Shown in pieces: positions 22,739 through 35,438 of a stretch of 64,000 nucleotides of DNA. Under the pieces are notes generated by a model. The model was not told where the DNA came from. It did no database searches and saw only the letters and a program-made list of their open reading frames with translations. Position numbers and translations under genes: made by a program. Numbering within the stretch: position 1 is the stretch's first letter; every line of letters starts with the position of its first letter. The DNA is from Norana najaformis (taxonomy: Eukaryota; Annelida; Clitellata; Crassiclitellata; Hormogastridae), in the NCBI GenBank assembly GCA_964023275.1, contig OZ029921.1:31808230-31872229 (forward strand), in the 5' to 3' direction.

Positions 22739-25700
22739 ATGTTGGACTGTAATCTTACACTTCCACCGGCAAGCGAAGACGATATTACATGTGTTTACGA
22801 AAAATTAAATGGTGTGTGCAAATTCTTATATGCAGATAAATGTGAATGGAAACAAACGCATGCTGATAGTCATGACTGCTGTAAATTCTTGCCGAGTTTA
22901 CGCTCGGCTCAGTTCCGCATAAATTTCAACTTCGTGGGAGCAAAGATAATCGGCGAAGATGCATATTTATCATACTCAGTCAGTCTGAATCAATCGATTT
23001 ACTTCTGTGCCAACTATGTTGAACTGTGATGTTCCTAAAGGTTCTGTGCTGACCCCGTTTCTGTTTACATTATGGTCGTGGATACCGTAACGCCCGACGT
23101 TAGCCTATACACGGGACTCGAATAATGCCCGGTACGCAATTGGTCAATGCATAGCACGTGATTTTGTGCACGTGAACGGGGCTGACGGGCGTGATTGAAG
23201 TTGTCGAGGATGCGCTCACGTCCGCCGGTCGCATTTCCTCTCACGCCCGAATATAGTAAAGCGTAACACGTGTTGTAAGTTAGGAAAGGACTGCAGCAAA
23301 AATGACCTAATTTGATAAATTATCTGTATATTAATAACTGGATGTTGTTATGAGAACCTGCATAATTGCCTATCAGGCAATTGCAAACAAACAAGAAACG
23401 GGGATTCTTTAAAAACGTTTTCTGTCCAACAAACCCACAAATACATTTCTTTTTGGGAAAATAAAAGTTTATTGCTTCATAGCCCATTTTAATGCGTTTT
23501 TGTTGGCACAACGTGACCTTTGGTAGTTGTAATTAAAATGCATGAAATAGCGATCAGAGTATGGAATTACGACATTATCTTTATAAGAGAAATTGATGGA
23601 AAGCTAGCTAAACTGATGCAGCCTGATGACCACCATTTCAAAATCTAGAAATCCATCCGGAAGTGACCAAAATCACAACGGAAGTGCAAAACTCACATGA
23701 CATGCTTTAGCCAATAGCGTGACGGGCGCGAATCTAGTTTCTGAGTTTCCGCTAACGTCCCGGGCGTTAACAGAACCACTACGTTACATCATATAACGCT
23801 CCACTTGGCTCACTGGTTGTTGAAAGCTTTCTAGACTATCTTTTGTATGCTGCCGATATCCAGCCTTTATTCTTCAGGAGAGAGATGAGTTGTTAAGAAG
23901 AGGGTAAACTATGGCATGTGTAAAGCCAGCTGGGAAGGAGCCTTCAGTGAGAGAAGTTAACAATGGATATGATAATTGGGCCCCAGACATCAAAACAGTC
24001 TGTTTTTGAAGAGCAGTAGGAGTGAGATCCAGATTATGAGTACAATGCTTTTCAGGGGACGAGAAGATTATATTATGAATCTCGGCCAGAGTTAAGGCAG
24101 AAATGATTTGTTTTCAGTATTATGCAGAGAATAAGATATTGGCCAAATGCTAAGATTTATATATCACCAAAACACTGAGACTTAGATATTGCTACGAATT
24201 CTTTGTTGAAAAGTTTAAGTTCCAAGTTAAGTCACCAGAAAATATGCTCATTAATGAAAATTAGCATCAGTGTGGCATAATTTATGATCAGGTTAGGCTA
24301 TGTTTTCTTAAGCTATGCTGCATGTTTCCTTGGAAATTTTGATGTATCTTACAATGCACTTGTTTGCTACAGCACTGACACATGTTAAGATCGAGCCAGT
24401 AGGTCGCTGGTTTGAATCTTACTGTTCAAGACGATACCACAAGCAGACGCTGTCTAGTGGTTCTCAAGTGTCAAGCAGTTCTGAAGAAGGAAGCCAAGAT
24501 CTCAGCCCAGATGACGAAGAGGACGACAATCTTATGCTTAATCTTGACCCAAAAGACTGGAAGGTTTTTTATAAGAAATTTTATCGTTAATTATCTTTGG
24601 CATTTATCTTCTGGTTCAGATGTTGTATTAAGCTGCAGTATAAACCCCATTCCTAATGCGATTATGCTAATAAACTAAATTTTGATTTTGGCTACAATTT
24701 TTATTTGAAATTATTGACTTGTTTAAAGTACAAATTAAATTTAATCTGTAGTTTGTAGGTTTTAATTAAAGGGGATGTTATATAATGAGAACATTATTTG
24801 AAAATATAATATCAGAAATATCAGTAGCAATAGCACTGTTTAATAGCAGAATTGTTACTTATTTTCATGAATTATAAGTTCTTTTCTGTTTTCCATCAGT
24901 TATACAGAGCTGTAGGGCACAGTGACTGATTGGCTAGAGCGCTCAGCTTGTAACGTGGAGAGTATGGGTTTGAGCCTCCTCTGAGACGGCTGTGTGTAAG
25001 GAACTTGAGCAAATCCTTCATTCACAATTGTTCACTAGCATCGATTGATGGTCAGTGTGGCACTTAATAAATGCAGAAGAAACAACAGTAGTAGGCAAAG
25101 TAACTTGTTTAAGATTGGACATGTGGTTGGTCATTTCGCTTATGCAGTACTGCTTTTGCAGGCATTCCCAAGAGAGTTCCTTGCCAGGGTTGCCAATCCA
25201 TAGAAATTTAATTTGCAGACAAAATGGGAAACTTACGGACTGACCATGTCCTTGTTTGGGTTTTTTTGCTACAATCCATTCTTCCTGAATTTAACATTCC
25301 AAACGTGAAGGATGTGCCACTTGGATCTTGTAGCGTCCTCCAAATTATGCATACTGTATGTGAACTGACAGAGCTTTGTTTGTCACTTAGGATGAAGAGT
25401 GTTGTCCATGTGAAATACTTAGTATTCACTGACTGTTAAAATTTCTAAAACTTCAGAAGGAAAACTTCCCGGATTTATATAAAACTTATGAAACCTTGTG
25501 ACACGAAAGACCAAAATGTCGTCTCAGTCAATTGACACAAGCGATTGCTATGGCAGATATGCTAACAGTTGTTTAGTGCAAGAAGGGATCACTGCATTAA
25601 GCATTTTTATTTGAGTTAAAAAATTCTGATTGCGTAAAATTGTATCTCTAATATGTGAATAAAATAATTAATGCCCGCCTCTTTCAATTACCAAATTTGC

Positions 25701-28700
25701 AGCTTTTGGTTTCTTTTTTAATGCAACCAGGACCTTTTACAGCACCTTTATAGGGTTTCTGAAAGATGCATTATATACCTGTTGTTTGATGTTCAGGAAT
25801 AATATACACTCCATTTACTTATACCGGAACTTCATGTCTGCACTGTGCTCAAGGCTGATTCTGGATATACCTATTGTGATATTTTTATTTTGATAATCTG
25901 CAATTTGACTGATTAAGAACACTCATCAGCTGCACTTGGTAATGGTTGTTATTGATTTGTCTTGTATGTGTTTCAATACAATATTTGTGATTTTTCTGTA
26001 TTTGAGGACCAAGATCACTATGCTGTGTTGGGCCTTAGTAAGCTGCGCTATGCTGCCTTGGATGAACAAATCAAAAGAGCTTGTGAGTACAGCGTTGAAA
26101 CTATTTGACCTATCATATATTAGTTGCATAGGAATGCATTTTAGTGAATATTGGAAGGAATATTTGTGGATTAATTTTAGATTTTGTGATTCTGGCTGCT
26201 CTTGTAAACAAAAATGCATAACTCTGTTTACTGTGTTTCTTAATTGTTATTTATTTCTAATAAACTTTGGTAAAAATTAGTTGATTGATACATAAAGATT
26301 TATTGGTATTAGTGTGATAAATTGAGGAAAAGAGAAATACAAAATAATTGTTGTAGTTTATTGGCAAACTAACTCAGAAAAATGTTTCTTTCACATATCC
26401 CGTTCTTTTCACATGTTATGTTTTTCCACTTGTTGGGTTAACACTTTGTTGCATGGGCCGCCTTGCTGACAACGTACATAACCTATTCTCCGTCTCTAAC
26501 ATTTGAGTCATTGTGCATCTTGTAATCTGTTTCCACGGTTTCCTGTAGATAAAAAGAAGGTGCTGAAGCATCATCCTGACAAGCGGCGGGCTGCAGGAAT
26601 TCCAGTGAAGGAGGGAGAAGAGGATTACTTTACTTGTATTACTAGAGGTAAGGTATTAGAAGAATTTTCATCCTTATAACTATAGATCCATATTACTAAA
26701 GATAATTGTTAACTGTGGTCGGGTATCAAGTCAAATTAATATAGATCAGTCAGTGTGTTAGGACAGAAAAGCAAAACTTTTAAAGGAGTGATACAAAAGA
26801 GATTAACATGACATTTTTTACCGTAACTGACTCGAGCCTTTACAAATTCAGCAACAGTTTATAGCTTCTTGTTACTTAAGTTTTATGATTTTTCAGCTTA
26901 CGAAATTCTCGGAAATGTTCAGAAGCGTCGATCCTTCGATAGCGTCGATCCGCTATTTGATGACTCTATTCCATCTGTCAGTGCAGAATCAAAGGCTAAT
27001 TTCTTCAAGGTTTTTGGCCCCGTCTTTGAAAGAAACTCCAGGTAAAAACTGGGTCATTAAATGTGTTGTCTATTATTGTCTAATCATGTCATCATCAGCA
27101 AAGTACTGCTGAATAGTTTTTGAAGTGGTGCTATATCAGTATATGTGTATGATTATATTATGTACATTACAATATCACCATGACATTTTACGGGAGGTGG
27201 GTTAAAAATTGTGTTAGTCCTCTTATAGTTTGTAATTATTTCTGTGTGATATTTTAACTCCAGGTGGTCCATCAAGAAGCCAGTACCTCAACTGGGCGAT
27301 GATAGTACGTCTTTTGCAGATGTCAATCATTTTTATGCATTCTGGTAACTTATGTTTCTTCATACAATTTCTTTGTATTGGTATGTTTTATTATTTTATG
27401 CAGTTTGGTAAGTTAATGTAAAAACAGTTCTTAAATTTTTCAAATGATAGCATCAAAGCTAACAGCGTGCACTATATTGCATGATGTTAGGTTACTGCTT
27501 AAAAGTCTTTGAAGTTGTTTCTACTACACAGCTTCGATTACAGACACCTTGATTGTTTAACAAACCAAATTTTACCTGTTATTGCATGACTTGCAGGCAA
27601 CAACAATCAGAATGCTATCTGATGCAGATTAGCCAAAATTGTGATGCATAAGTATTTGCCAGACGGTGATTGTATCGTCCTCTCACCGGTAGACAAGTTC
27701 AGTAACTTAATTATCTCGGTACTTGCCAGATGGTAACAGCATTAATTTTAATCTTGTAAAAGTTTGTAATTCTTTCCATGCTTTTAGACTTTGGTTCTTT
27801 GTAATTCTCAAGTTAATTTAATAATGAAGGCTTTTAGTTATCCAACAAAGTTACTTTCAACTGAAATTGAAATTAATGATGTTGCATAATTACTCTGAAA
27901 ATCTGAGGCTTCTAAGCAGTTTATTTACTTGAAAAATCTGCATTTTTCACTTTTTTTAACCAAGTTTTATGTTAACAATTTTTGAAATTCGGACTTGATT
28001 TTTAATTGTGTAATTTTTTGCTATTTTAGGTATGACTTCGAGTCATGGAGGGAGTATTCGTATTTAGACGAAGAAGAGAAAGAGAAGGGGGAAAAGTGAG
28101 TTTAATGTTATGATATTTAACGATTTCATATTCTTTACATTTTTTCACTTTCTATCCAAAGTATTTATTTATTTCTTATATTTAATGACAAATATTAGTA
28201 TACATTATGGACACAGCAATAGACTCAAACACACGCCGTCTCGATTACAACTTGAATGATCAACTAGCTTCCATGTCAAATAATGTGTCCATGGCAATGA
28301 CCAATGACTTATCCATATCTAATGATTAGAAATGGAGTTAATATTTGACCATTCTATAGTCTGTGCTACTTTTGAAGAAATAAATAAGCAGGTAAATCAA
28401 GAAATAAACAATCAGTCACTTGTTTATGTTTCCGAATGATTTTGCTGTCAAGGTGTTTTAATTTAACAAACTTATTTCAGTCGAGATGAAAGACGTTGGA
28501 TTGAGAAGCAGAACAAAGCTGCACGACAGAAACGGAAAAAGGAGGAAACCGCACGAATTCGGCAGCTCGTTGGTAATTTGAACACTGTTATGATTCTGTA
28601 GTATAAAATAATGAAAGGTTATATTCACTGAAAAATAAATAAATGTGCCTGCCTGCCTACCTGCCTGACCAATACCTGCCTGACCAGTGCCTGTCTGACC

Positions 28701-31700
28701 AGTGACTGCCTGCCTGCCCGAGCAGTGCCTTTCAAGAACCTCTCAAAATGGCTTACTTATATGGTTATCATGCTGTAGTAAAATGCTTCACCCTAAATAA
28801 GTATTTCATTGTGATTATGATGACCTTGTATGAAAAAATGATGGAGCTTATGTATTTGTGAGCTGTGAAAGTATTGTTAATGTGGCCAGTATGTTGAGGT
28901 ATGAATTGTCTGATGAGATTTCCAAAAGCATCTCAAAATGTCTCTTTTTAATACTTGACTGTAATTGTTTCTGAGTTAATTTTCTAAAGGTTTTATATAA
29001 TTGCTAGAGGTCTTTTTCATAATTGATTTAGCAAGTGATTTACACTGGCATTTTCAGACAATGCTTATGCATGTGATAGAAGAATTGTGCAATACAAGCT
29101 TGAGGAGAAGGAGAAAAAGTTAGCAGAGAAGAAGGCCAAACAAGATGCAATTCGTCAGAAAGCAGAGAAGGAAGAAAGAGTAAGGAGGCATTATCACAAT
29201 TTTTGAAAATCTGTAATTTATGCTTAATAGCATCTCATTTATGGTTGTTTACGATGCCAGCAGAAGAATGTAAGTGGCCATCTGTAGTAGTGTGAAAAAC
29301 TTTAGTTATATCTGTAAAGATCTGGGTTTGGAATGAAGTAAGGTAAGGTTGGTGAATCATCAACTTGTTAAAAGTTTGTGTCAGTAGTTGTCACTATAGC
29401 CCAGACTATGTATCAATTAGTCTTTAAATCAAGACTGGAACTTAGAAACTGAATGATAAGTAGTTCATTTCATCTGCAGAGTTCGTTCTGGTCTGTCTTT
29501 AGAGAGTTTTTTCCTCCTCTATTTAATCTTGTCTGGCACTCCCTCGAGTCAGGTAAATGTCTTTTTTTGTGTGCAAGTGGTGCCCTCCAGCTCCCATCCG
29601 TGATCACCAGAGGTCACCAGCTAAAGCACGTGCTGATGACGACAACACATGAGGTGGCAAATGTGACAGTAGTCTGTGGATGTGTGTCCTGTCTCCTCTT
29701 GATGCTTGATTGATCTGCTTGTTTTTCAGAGGAAACAGGAGCAACTAGAAGCTGAAAGACAGCAACGAGAAAAGGAAGAACAGGAGGCTAAAGCACAGGT
29801 CAGAGTAAAGATAATTTTGATTCACTGAAAATGTTTAAATACTGGTGGTGGTGGTGTCGGCGGCCATTGCCATAATAGTGGAACTTTACATGGTTGCCAG
29901 TTCCTGATGTATAAATAGGGTAATGATGATGTAGAAATATCAGAGAGATGGCACATCATAAATTCTCCTGGCTCTCCATATAAATCATTTTTGATGGGAC
30001 CGTTAATCTGTGTATAGTTGCTGACGTAATGCAGTTCAGCTGCAGTTAATAAGAGGGACATTTCTGACTTGTCTATTCGTTTGTTGCATGTCAGGCTGCG
30101 GCTGCAAAAAAAGAGAAGGAGGCACAGAAGAAGGTGGCGAAGAGAGAGAGAAAGCAGTTCCGTACAGCGATGAAGGTAATTGGTGCTTAGTAAACAATTG
30201 GTGGCACTGGACTTGGTTCCTCATTATCTTTCTGGTGACTAGCTTGCCTTGAAACTGGAAAATGCATTTACCTTGGAACAATCTCTCCTGTCTCTCGTTT
30301 GGAAAGAAATTGAGCTGTTGTGCTTACTGTTTGTGTGTGTGTATATATATATATGTTTTATTTGTATACATGCATTTAATTATATGTATATGTAAATATG
30401 TAGTTACACAATGCGTTTATGCTTTGAACCTCCCCTGAGAGAGTCAGTAGGTACAAGAGAAAAAGTTGGAAGTAATATACTTGTTTACATGCCTCTGCAG
30501 AAACAGCTGCGAAGAAGCATGGTCTCGACATTTGAAGGATCTCTTTACTGAGGCATAAAAATGGTTCCGGCAATGCAATAACGAAACACACTGAGTTTGT
30601 CCTTAACGACAAATGTTTATTGTCGTTATTGAAGTTATGCCTTGTTCTTAGACACTAGTGCTTTGTTAAGAATTTATATATATTCTACTGAATTTCATTT
30701 ATGTTTCTTGTGTGTCACAAATTTTTTAAAAATAGTAGACTTCTTTGAACTGCTTTAATTAATGTTATAATTTTTTAAAATTATCTAATTAGGTCATGAA
30801 TATTTAGTCAGCTTAGTGTGCGTTGTTAGTTTTGTGTTTCAAAATTCCAAATTAATTGAAGACAAGTGGCTAATACTGAAAGGTGGTTTGAATGGGTTAC
30901 AGTTCTTGCTGGTTGTTTTTAAGGATTTGGATTATTTGGCAGAGTCAGACAAGGAACGGGTCCAGAACATGCAGGATGTAGAGAAGATTGCGGAGCTTTT
31001 ATCTATTTCCAAGTGAGATTTATCAATTCAGTTGTTGACAGGCATTGATAAGTCAGCTAGATTTCAAGTCAGTGGCTCTGACTGTTAGTTTTTTTTTACT
31101 CTTTTTCTGCAGCATTTGCACTTTACAAAGCATTTTATTTCTTTTTGCATTTATTGTATTAATTTTATTTTATTAATGAGCATCAGTTGTGTTTTGAAGA
31201 CCTACTCAGCCTCTTGGGAGGCTCATGAATGCATTTTCTATGTTACAAAGTGAGCATTCAACCAAGCTGCCACTAAGTGGGTCACATTTTGTTCCAGTTT
31301 TCATTGTATCTGATTGGGTGGTGACCATAGTGACACAGTTACATGTTTAATTGTCATTGTCAGTATCTGTAGTAGAGCATTTATTTATATTTACAATGCA
31401 CTGCTTGAGACGAATGTTTGTTTTCTTTACAATATTTCTACCATTACTATTATTCTTACTTGGATGTTCGGTTTTGATAGAATTGGTTTCTTTTTGCAGT
31501 CTTCAGACATTAAACGAAATACTGACATCTGGGAACCGGAGTAAAGCACGTGAGGCCTTTTTAGCTGAAGTAAGCAGAGATTTATTCTCCTCTCTTTGTT
31601 TAGTGACTTTGTCTCTTTGTTGTTATTTACATATTTGTGCTGAATTATCAGAACTATATAGTTTTGATTATTGTTTCATCTGTGTCTTCGTATTTTTATA

Positions 31701-34700
31701 CCATGCAAGCATCTCAAGCACTTATATGACTTGATGGCATGAACCTAGAGTTACTCAGTGGAAGATCAAACCATGTGTAATAAACAGGTTGTGTATAAAA
31801 TGATAAGAAGCAGAAGTGTGCTCTGAGTCATTTTTGGCCCCAAAGTTTTTGTTTTGAATGTTTTTGTTGTTTGTACATAAGTCTGCATGCACGCATGATG
31901 TAATATCAGCACCTCTTAAAAGTGTTTTCATGGTAATGGGTGAAGCAGATAATTGCGCCACTGGAGATGGAAAATTAACAGTGTTCATTAAGTTGGTTAA
32001 TGCACCACTGTGGATCAGGCTGTTTTGTAAGCGATGGAAAAAAAATGGTGAATCCTGTAAATGCTCCACAGAAGAACGAAAATCAAGGTTGTTTGTTAAA
32101 ACAGGTGATCAGGTAAGTGCGCCACAAGATGAAGTCAAACAAGGTTGTTCAATAGCACATGTAAAGCGGGTTAATGAGCAACAGAAGGGAAGAAAACACT
32201 TTTCTTTTGTTAACACAGGTGACACAGGTTAATGAGTCACTAGAGAAAGAAAAGCTGCAGGCCCTGGAACTAGTGCAGAAGCAGAGTTCTTCGACCAGCA
32301 GCGGGGACAGGTCAAAGGCCAAAGACAACTGGTCAGAGAACGAGCTTCAGATTCTGATTAAAGCTGTTAACCTTTTCCCTGCTGGAACCAATGCTAGGTA
32401 TAGTGCTCACATTTAATTATCAGTCTAGTTTAAGTGGTTTTTTATATTTTAATTATTATGAAATTACTGGTGTTAAATGTTTTATTATCATTATTATTAC
32501 TATTTGTACTTAGTAGTACAAAACTAGTATAAATTACTTGATTACAGTATTGCTAGTAGGCTGTTTTTTTTACTAATTTTCAATATTTTCAACATTATCC
32601 TAATAAATTATGAAATTCTGTAAGTTTTAATAATAATAAATAAATAATAATAAGACAATTTATATAGCACCGTAACACTACCGAGGTTGAAAAAAGGGTG
32701 CTGTACATTTACTAGTGCATTCAATCATTGAAGGATAAGCTGAAAAGGAATGCTTTTAGCCATGATTTAAATGTCTTCGGTGAAGGGGATGACTTGACAT
32801 ACTCAGGAAGACTGTTCCATGCCACAGGTCCGGCAACCACGAAGGAGTGTTCTTAGATACTGTTGCTACTTTTTAAAAATGTATTACATTAATGTGAAGT
32901 TTTTAATTAACGCTTAATAAACATTAAGTTGTTAAGTTGGTTGTTTCTGTTAATTTCTGCAGATGGGAAACAATAGCAAACTTTCTTAAATTGCATGTTG
33001 CTGATAGCAACAGATCTGCTAAAGAGGTTCTTGCCAAGGCCAAAGATCTCCAGAAAAATGGTAAAATGCCAAGTAATTTAGTTTAACATTTAAATATATA
33101 CAGCGTTTAAGATCAGGGAATTGCTTTCACTGATGAGTATATGAGGAAGTTTACTACAAATATTTTCAGTTGCCTATCTTTGTTTTTTATCAGCTGCTAT
33201 TTTTCTAACCCAGGGTTTTAAAATGATTTAAATAAGTAAATTAGTTTGGCTTATTTGGTAATGTGTATGTAATATATGCATGGTAATTTTGGATAATGAT
33301 TTAGAAATGCTTTGGAGTTAGTTTTTCTGCACTTCTGCAGAGCTTGTTAGGACGCAGCACGGATTGTTTTATTTTGTTCCATTAGAAGCATCGTTTCTAA
33401 TCTTGGCTTTCATTTGACTGCAGATATGATGCTGAAGGAAGAGGCCAACAAGAAAGCATTTGAAAAGTTCACAAAGGAGACAAAAGGTGGAGCCACCGTT
33501 GAGGTGGCAGAAGTTTCTGAACGTTACGAGAGTAAGTGCTGCTTATTATGAGTTCATGGATTTATTAATTGACAGGCTTTTTCCAACTGACTTAATGATG
33601 CCATGCACTTTGCTGCACTCAATTTGAATTGAATCTGCCTTGTTCATCTCTTAATTATGACTAAAGCGTGCAACAGTACAGGTAATTTAGACATGAAAGG
33701 GAACACTGAAAGGAACCATGTATTTGGTTGTCCAAGTCCAGAGTTAATTATCAACAATTAGTAAAAAAAGTCTCAGTTATAATTTGCTTTTGGTTGTGCA
33801 CTGTGATCACTTAGCATCAGTTGATGGAGTTAAGCGGCTGAGTTTGAAGGATTTGTTCAAGTTTCTTACAGTGCAATTGTGTTATGGGAGGCACAAACCT
33901 GTACTCAGTGACGTAAGAGTCTTCTAGGTCATGAAATTCTGAACTTGTCGTTGAGTTGAAATGTTATTCACCAAGCAAGGAAATTATATTGCTAAGATTT
34001 TCAGCACCTTGAAACTTCAATTTCACCAGATTCTGCCCTGGTTGTTCATTGGAACGGTAAACCATTGCTCAACCAAACAGCCATGCTAGAGGCATTTGCG
34101 TATAAACAGCTTCCCCTAGTTCAGTGCACAATAGGTTTGAAACGGCTGTCAGTGGATTGCAAAGTCTCATTTCACACAATAGGTTTGAAAATGCAACTGT
34201 TGGGTTGCAAAGAAGTGTGATCAGATGGAGCACAAAGCAGATTTGACCCAACCGTCGTGTCACCCAGTAGACCAACTCAGTTTAATACGGTCACTATGGA
34301 AAGACTTGTACATTTACATTTATTTTATAACATGAAATCACTTCATTTTGTGACACGATATGTTGTGTCTGATTATTTGCATGAGCTGATATTCAGTTGC
34401 ATGTTTTCTTGCTGCCTTGTGTAGCTGCTGCTGAAACTCTAGTGTATGAAGTTGGCAGCAACCCGGCGCCATGGACAGCGGACGAGCAGAAACTGTTGGA
34501 ACAGGCAATGAGGACCTACCCAGCCAGTCAAGCAGATAGGTGGGACAAAATTGCTGAATGTCTTCCCGCTCGCAGCAAGAAAGATTGCATGAAACGGTAC
34601 AAGGTAAGCATTGGATAGATTTTTGCTCCATAAAAACGACATTTCAGTTAGCATTTTCAGATGTATTAGTCTAATCTTGCTAGCCCTCTGCCCTGGCATG

Positions 34701-35438
34701 ATGACTAAAAATAAGGAACAACTATTTCTGGCTGTTACTGTCACCAACCCATTTGTTCTCTTATGACATGCATTTTGAGCAAGCTTATTCAAAAGCCTTG
34801 GTACTAAGGATGTGGAGGAATTATAAGAGAAAGATAATTATAACTTAATTCAGAGAATAAAAATATTCGTGCATTTCATTATTATTATTATTATTATGCA
34901 TTTATTAAGCACCACTGTCTAATGACTAAGCGTCAATATCGATATATAGGCATCTATCGAGAGATCTTGCTATCGTTTGAGATGAGATGGTGGTTTGATG
35001 ATGTAGATATGAAGCTAACAAGCACTGTGAAGTTAAGTTTTGAGAAGCATAGTTAGTGTCCGATTGGGTGGCTATCCATGGAACACCAGGTCACCTGGGC
35101 CAACTCAGCCCACCAACCATCTGGGGGCAGTGAATGATTATCCTCTAATTGGCAAGAGAAAAAGATGTCCTACTGTTGGATTTCTTGGTTTAGTTGCAGA
35201 GATATCCTTGACTTCATGCATCAAAGAATTTTCTATAGAGGCATGTAAACAAGTAGATTGCCTTTTCCTTAACGAGGTGTACCCGTAATGACAGTTTATG
35301 CATTTTGAGTTAGTGACTTCAAGTGTTGAAGTGGAGATATAACTTAACGTGGTCATATATTTGTGGCAGGAAATTGTGGAAATGGTGCGAACGAAGAAGT
35401 TGGCTCAGGCAACCACGGCAGCAAAACAGAAGAAGTGA
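22739..35438 (+). CDS. DNAJC2: DnaJ homolog subfamily C member 2 (MPP11/zuotin), 18 exons, complete
   Basis: Ribosome-associated J-protein; in its family it works with an Hsp70 partner on nascent chains and also binds chromatin. Exons: 22739-22790, 24373-24563, 26007-26082, 26549-26647, 26897-27041, 27264-27344, 28030-28095, 28481-28572, 29058-29179, 29730-29798, 30095-30175, 30924-31012, 31500-31569, 32219-32397, 32963-33060, 33424-33531, 34425-34603, 35370-35438. Phases all agree and give 621 residues, equal to human. Near the N-terminus is VEPVGRWFE-like [10 protein letters not shown], then DPKDWK. The J domain starts QDHYAVLGL and has the catalytic HPD at 115-117. A zuotin-homology part follows ([27 protein letters not shown]), then a Lys/Glu-rich helix (about 268-358). 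Two SANT domains close it (W449 in NWSENELQ; W556 in [12 protein letters not shown]). The start ATG has A at -3. Intron 1 contains a LINE fragment split by a DNA transposon. The open frame running on from exon 1 to 23029 is read-through into that LINE and not coding. Confidence 0.95.
22905..23890 (+). mobile_element. CR1-like LINE RT fragment, split by a later insertion
   Basis: Two pieces (about 22905-23070 and 23784-23890) together match the reverse-transcriptase core of CR1-type LINEs. The first reads [15 protein letters not shown] and then [14 protein letters not shown], the VPQGSVLGP motif region. The second reads [11 protein letters not shown] and [11 protein letters not shown], a decayed YADD box. 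One reading frame continues across the insertion site if a single TTACAT is counted once. It is a dead fragment in DNAJC2 intron 1, on the same strand as the gene. Confidence 0.75.
23071..23783. mobile_element. 713-bp non-autonomous DNA transposon with long diverged terminal inverted repeats
   Basis: It is flanked by TTACAT on both sides (23065-23070 and 23784-23789), interrupting a LINE fragment. The ends are inverted repeats of about 100 bp with patchy identity: left GTGGATACCGTAACGCCC then GACGTTAGC; right, reverse-complemented, GTGGTTCTGTTAACGCCC then GGACGTTAGC. Further matches are ATTGGTCAATGCATAGCACG against ATTGGCTAAAGCATGTCATG. No transposase is visible. A 6-bp duplication does not point firmly to one superfamily; an eroded 8-bp hAT duplication is possible. 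Confidence 0.75.
24912..25080 (+). mobile_element. tRNA-derived SINE copy, well preserved
   Basis: GGGCACAGTGACTGATTGGC, TAGAGCGCTCAGCTTGTAAC, box-B-like GGGTTTGAGCCTCC, then GGAACTTGAGCAAATCC, CATCGATTGATGGTCAGTG and the 3' end GCACTTAATAAATGCAGAAG. It is one of the best reference copies of the family in the window. It lies in DNAJC2 intron 2. Confidence 0.85.
28640..28735 (+). repeat. CCTG-rich imperfect microsatellite
   Basis: Runs of CTGCCTGCCTAC and repeated CTGACCAGTGCCTG in DNAJC2 intron 8, followed by a TTTCAAGAACCTCTCAAA block that recurs near 12570, 19990 and 48330. Non-coding. Confidence 0.7.
31155..31290 (-). mobile_element. SINE copy, diverged
   Basis: The minus strand reads a tRNA-like head (TGGCAGCTTGGTTGAATGC, TCACTTTGTAAC), then a box-B-like GAGCCTCCCAAGAGGC, GAGTAGGTC and an eroded GATGCTCATTAATAA end. 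DNAJC2 intron 12. Confidence 0.5.
32615..32860 (-). mobile_element. LINE 3' UTR fragment with ATT tail
   Basis: On the plus strand the (ATT)n-type tail is at the left (32625-32655), followed by TTTATATAGCACCGTAAC. It ends in CAGGAAGACTGTTCCATG and CCACAGGTCCGGCAACC. The last part resembles GGGAGTTCCAAAATTTAGGC and CCCAGCAACCGAAAAGCCC in the LINE at 38230, so it is probably a relative of that CR1-like element. No coding sequence. DNAJC2 intron 14. Confidence 0.5.
33795..33935 (-). mobile_element. SINE copy, diverged
   Basis: The plus strand shows the inverted family blocks: TTAGCATCAGTTGATGGAG, GGATTTGTTCAAGTTTCTTA, GGGAGGCACAAACCTGTAC. Head and tail are eroded. DNAJC2 intron 16. Confidence 0.55.
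34880..34990 (-). mobile_element. SINE copy, 5'-truncated, with ATT tail
   Basis: (ATT)n then ATGCATTTATTAAGCACCAC, TGTCTAATGACTAAGCGTC and GAGAGATCTTGCTATCGTTT. It is the inverted 3' half of the SINE family; the tRNA-like half is missing. DNAJC2 intron 17. Confidence 0.65.

Noticed and set aside
23320-23511. 63-codon minus frame inside the DNA transposon
   Set aside because: No transposase motif; composition is consistent with chance in a non-autonomous element.
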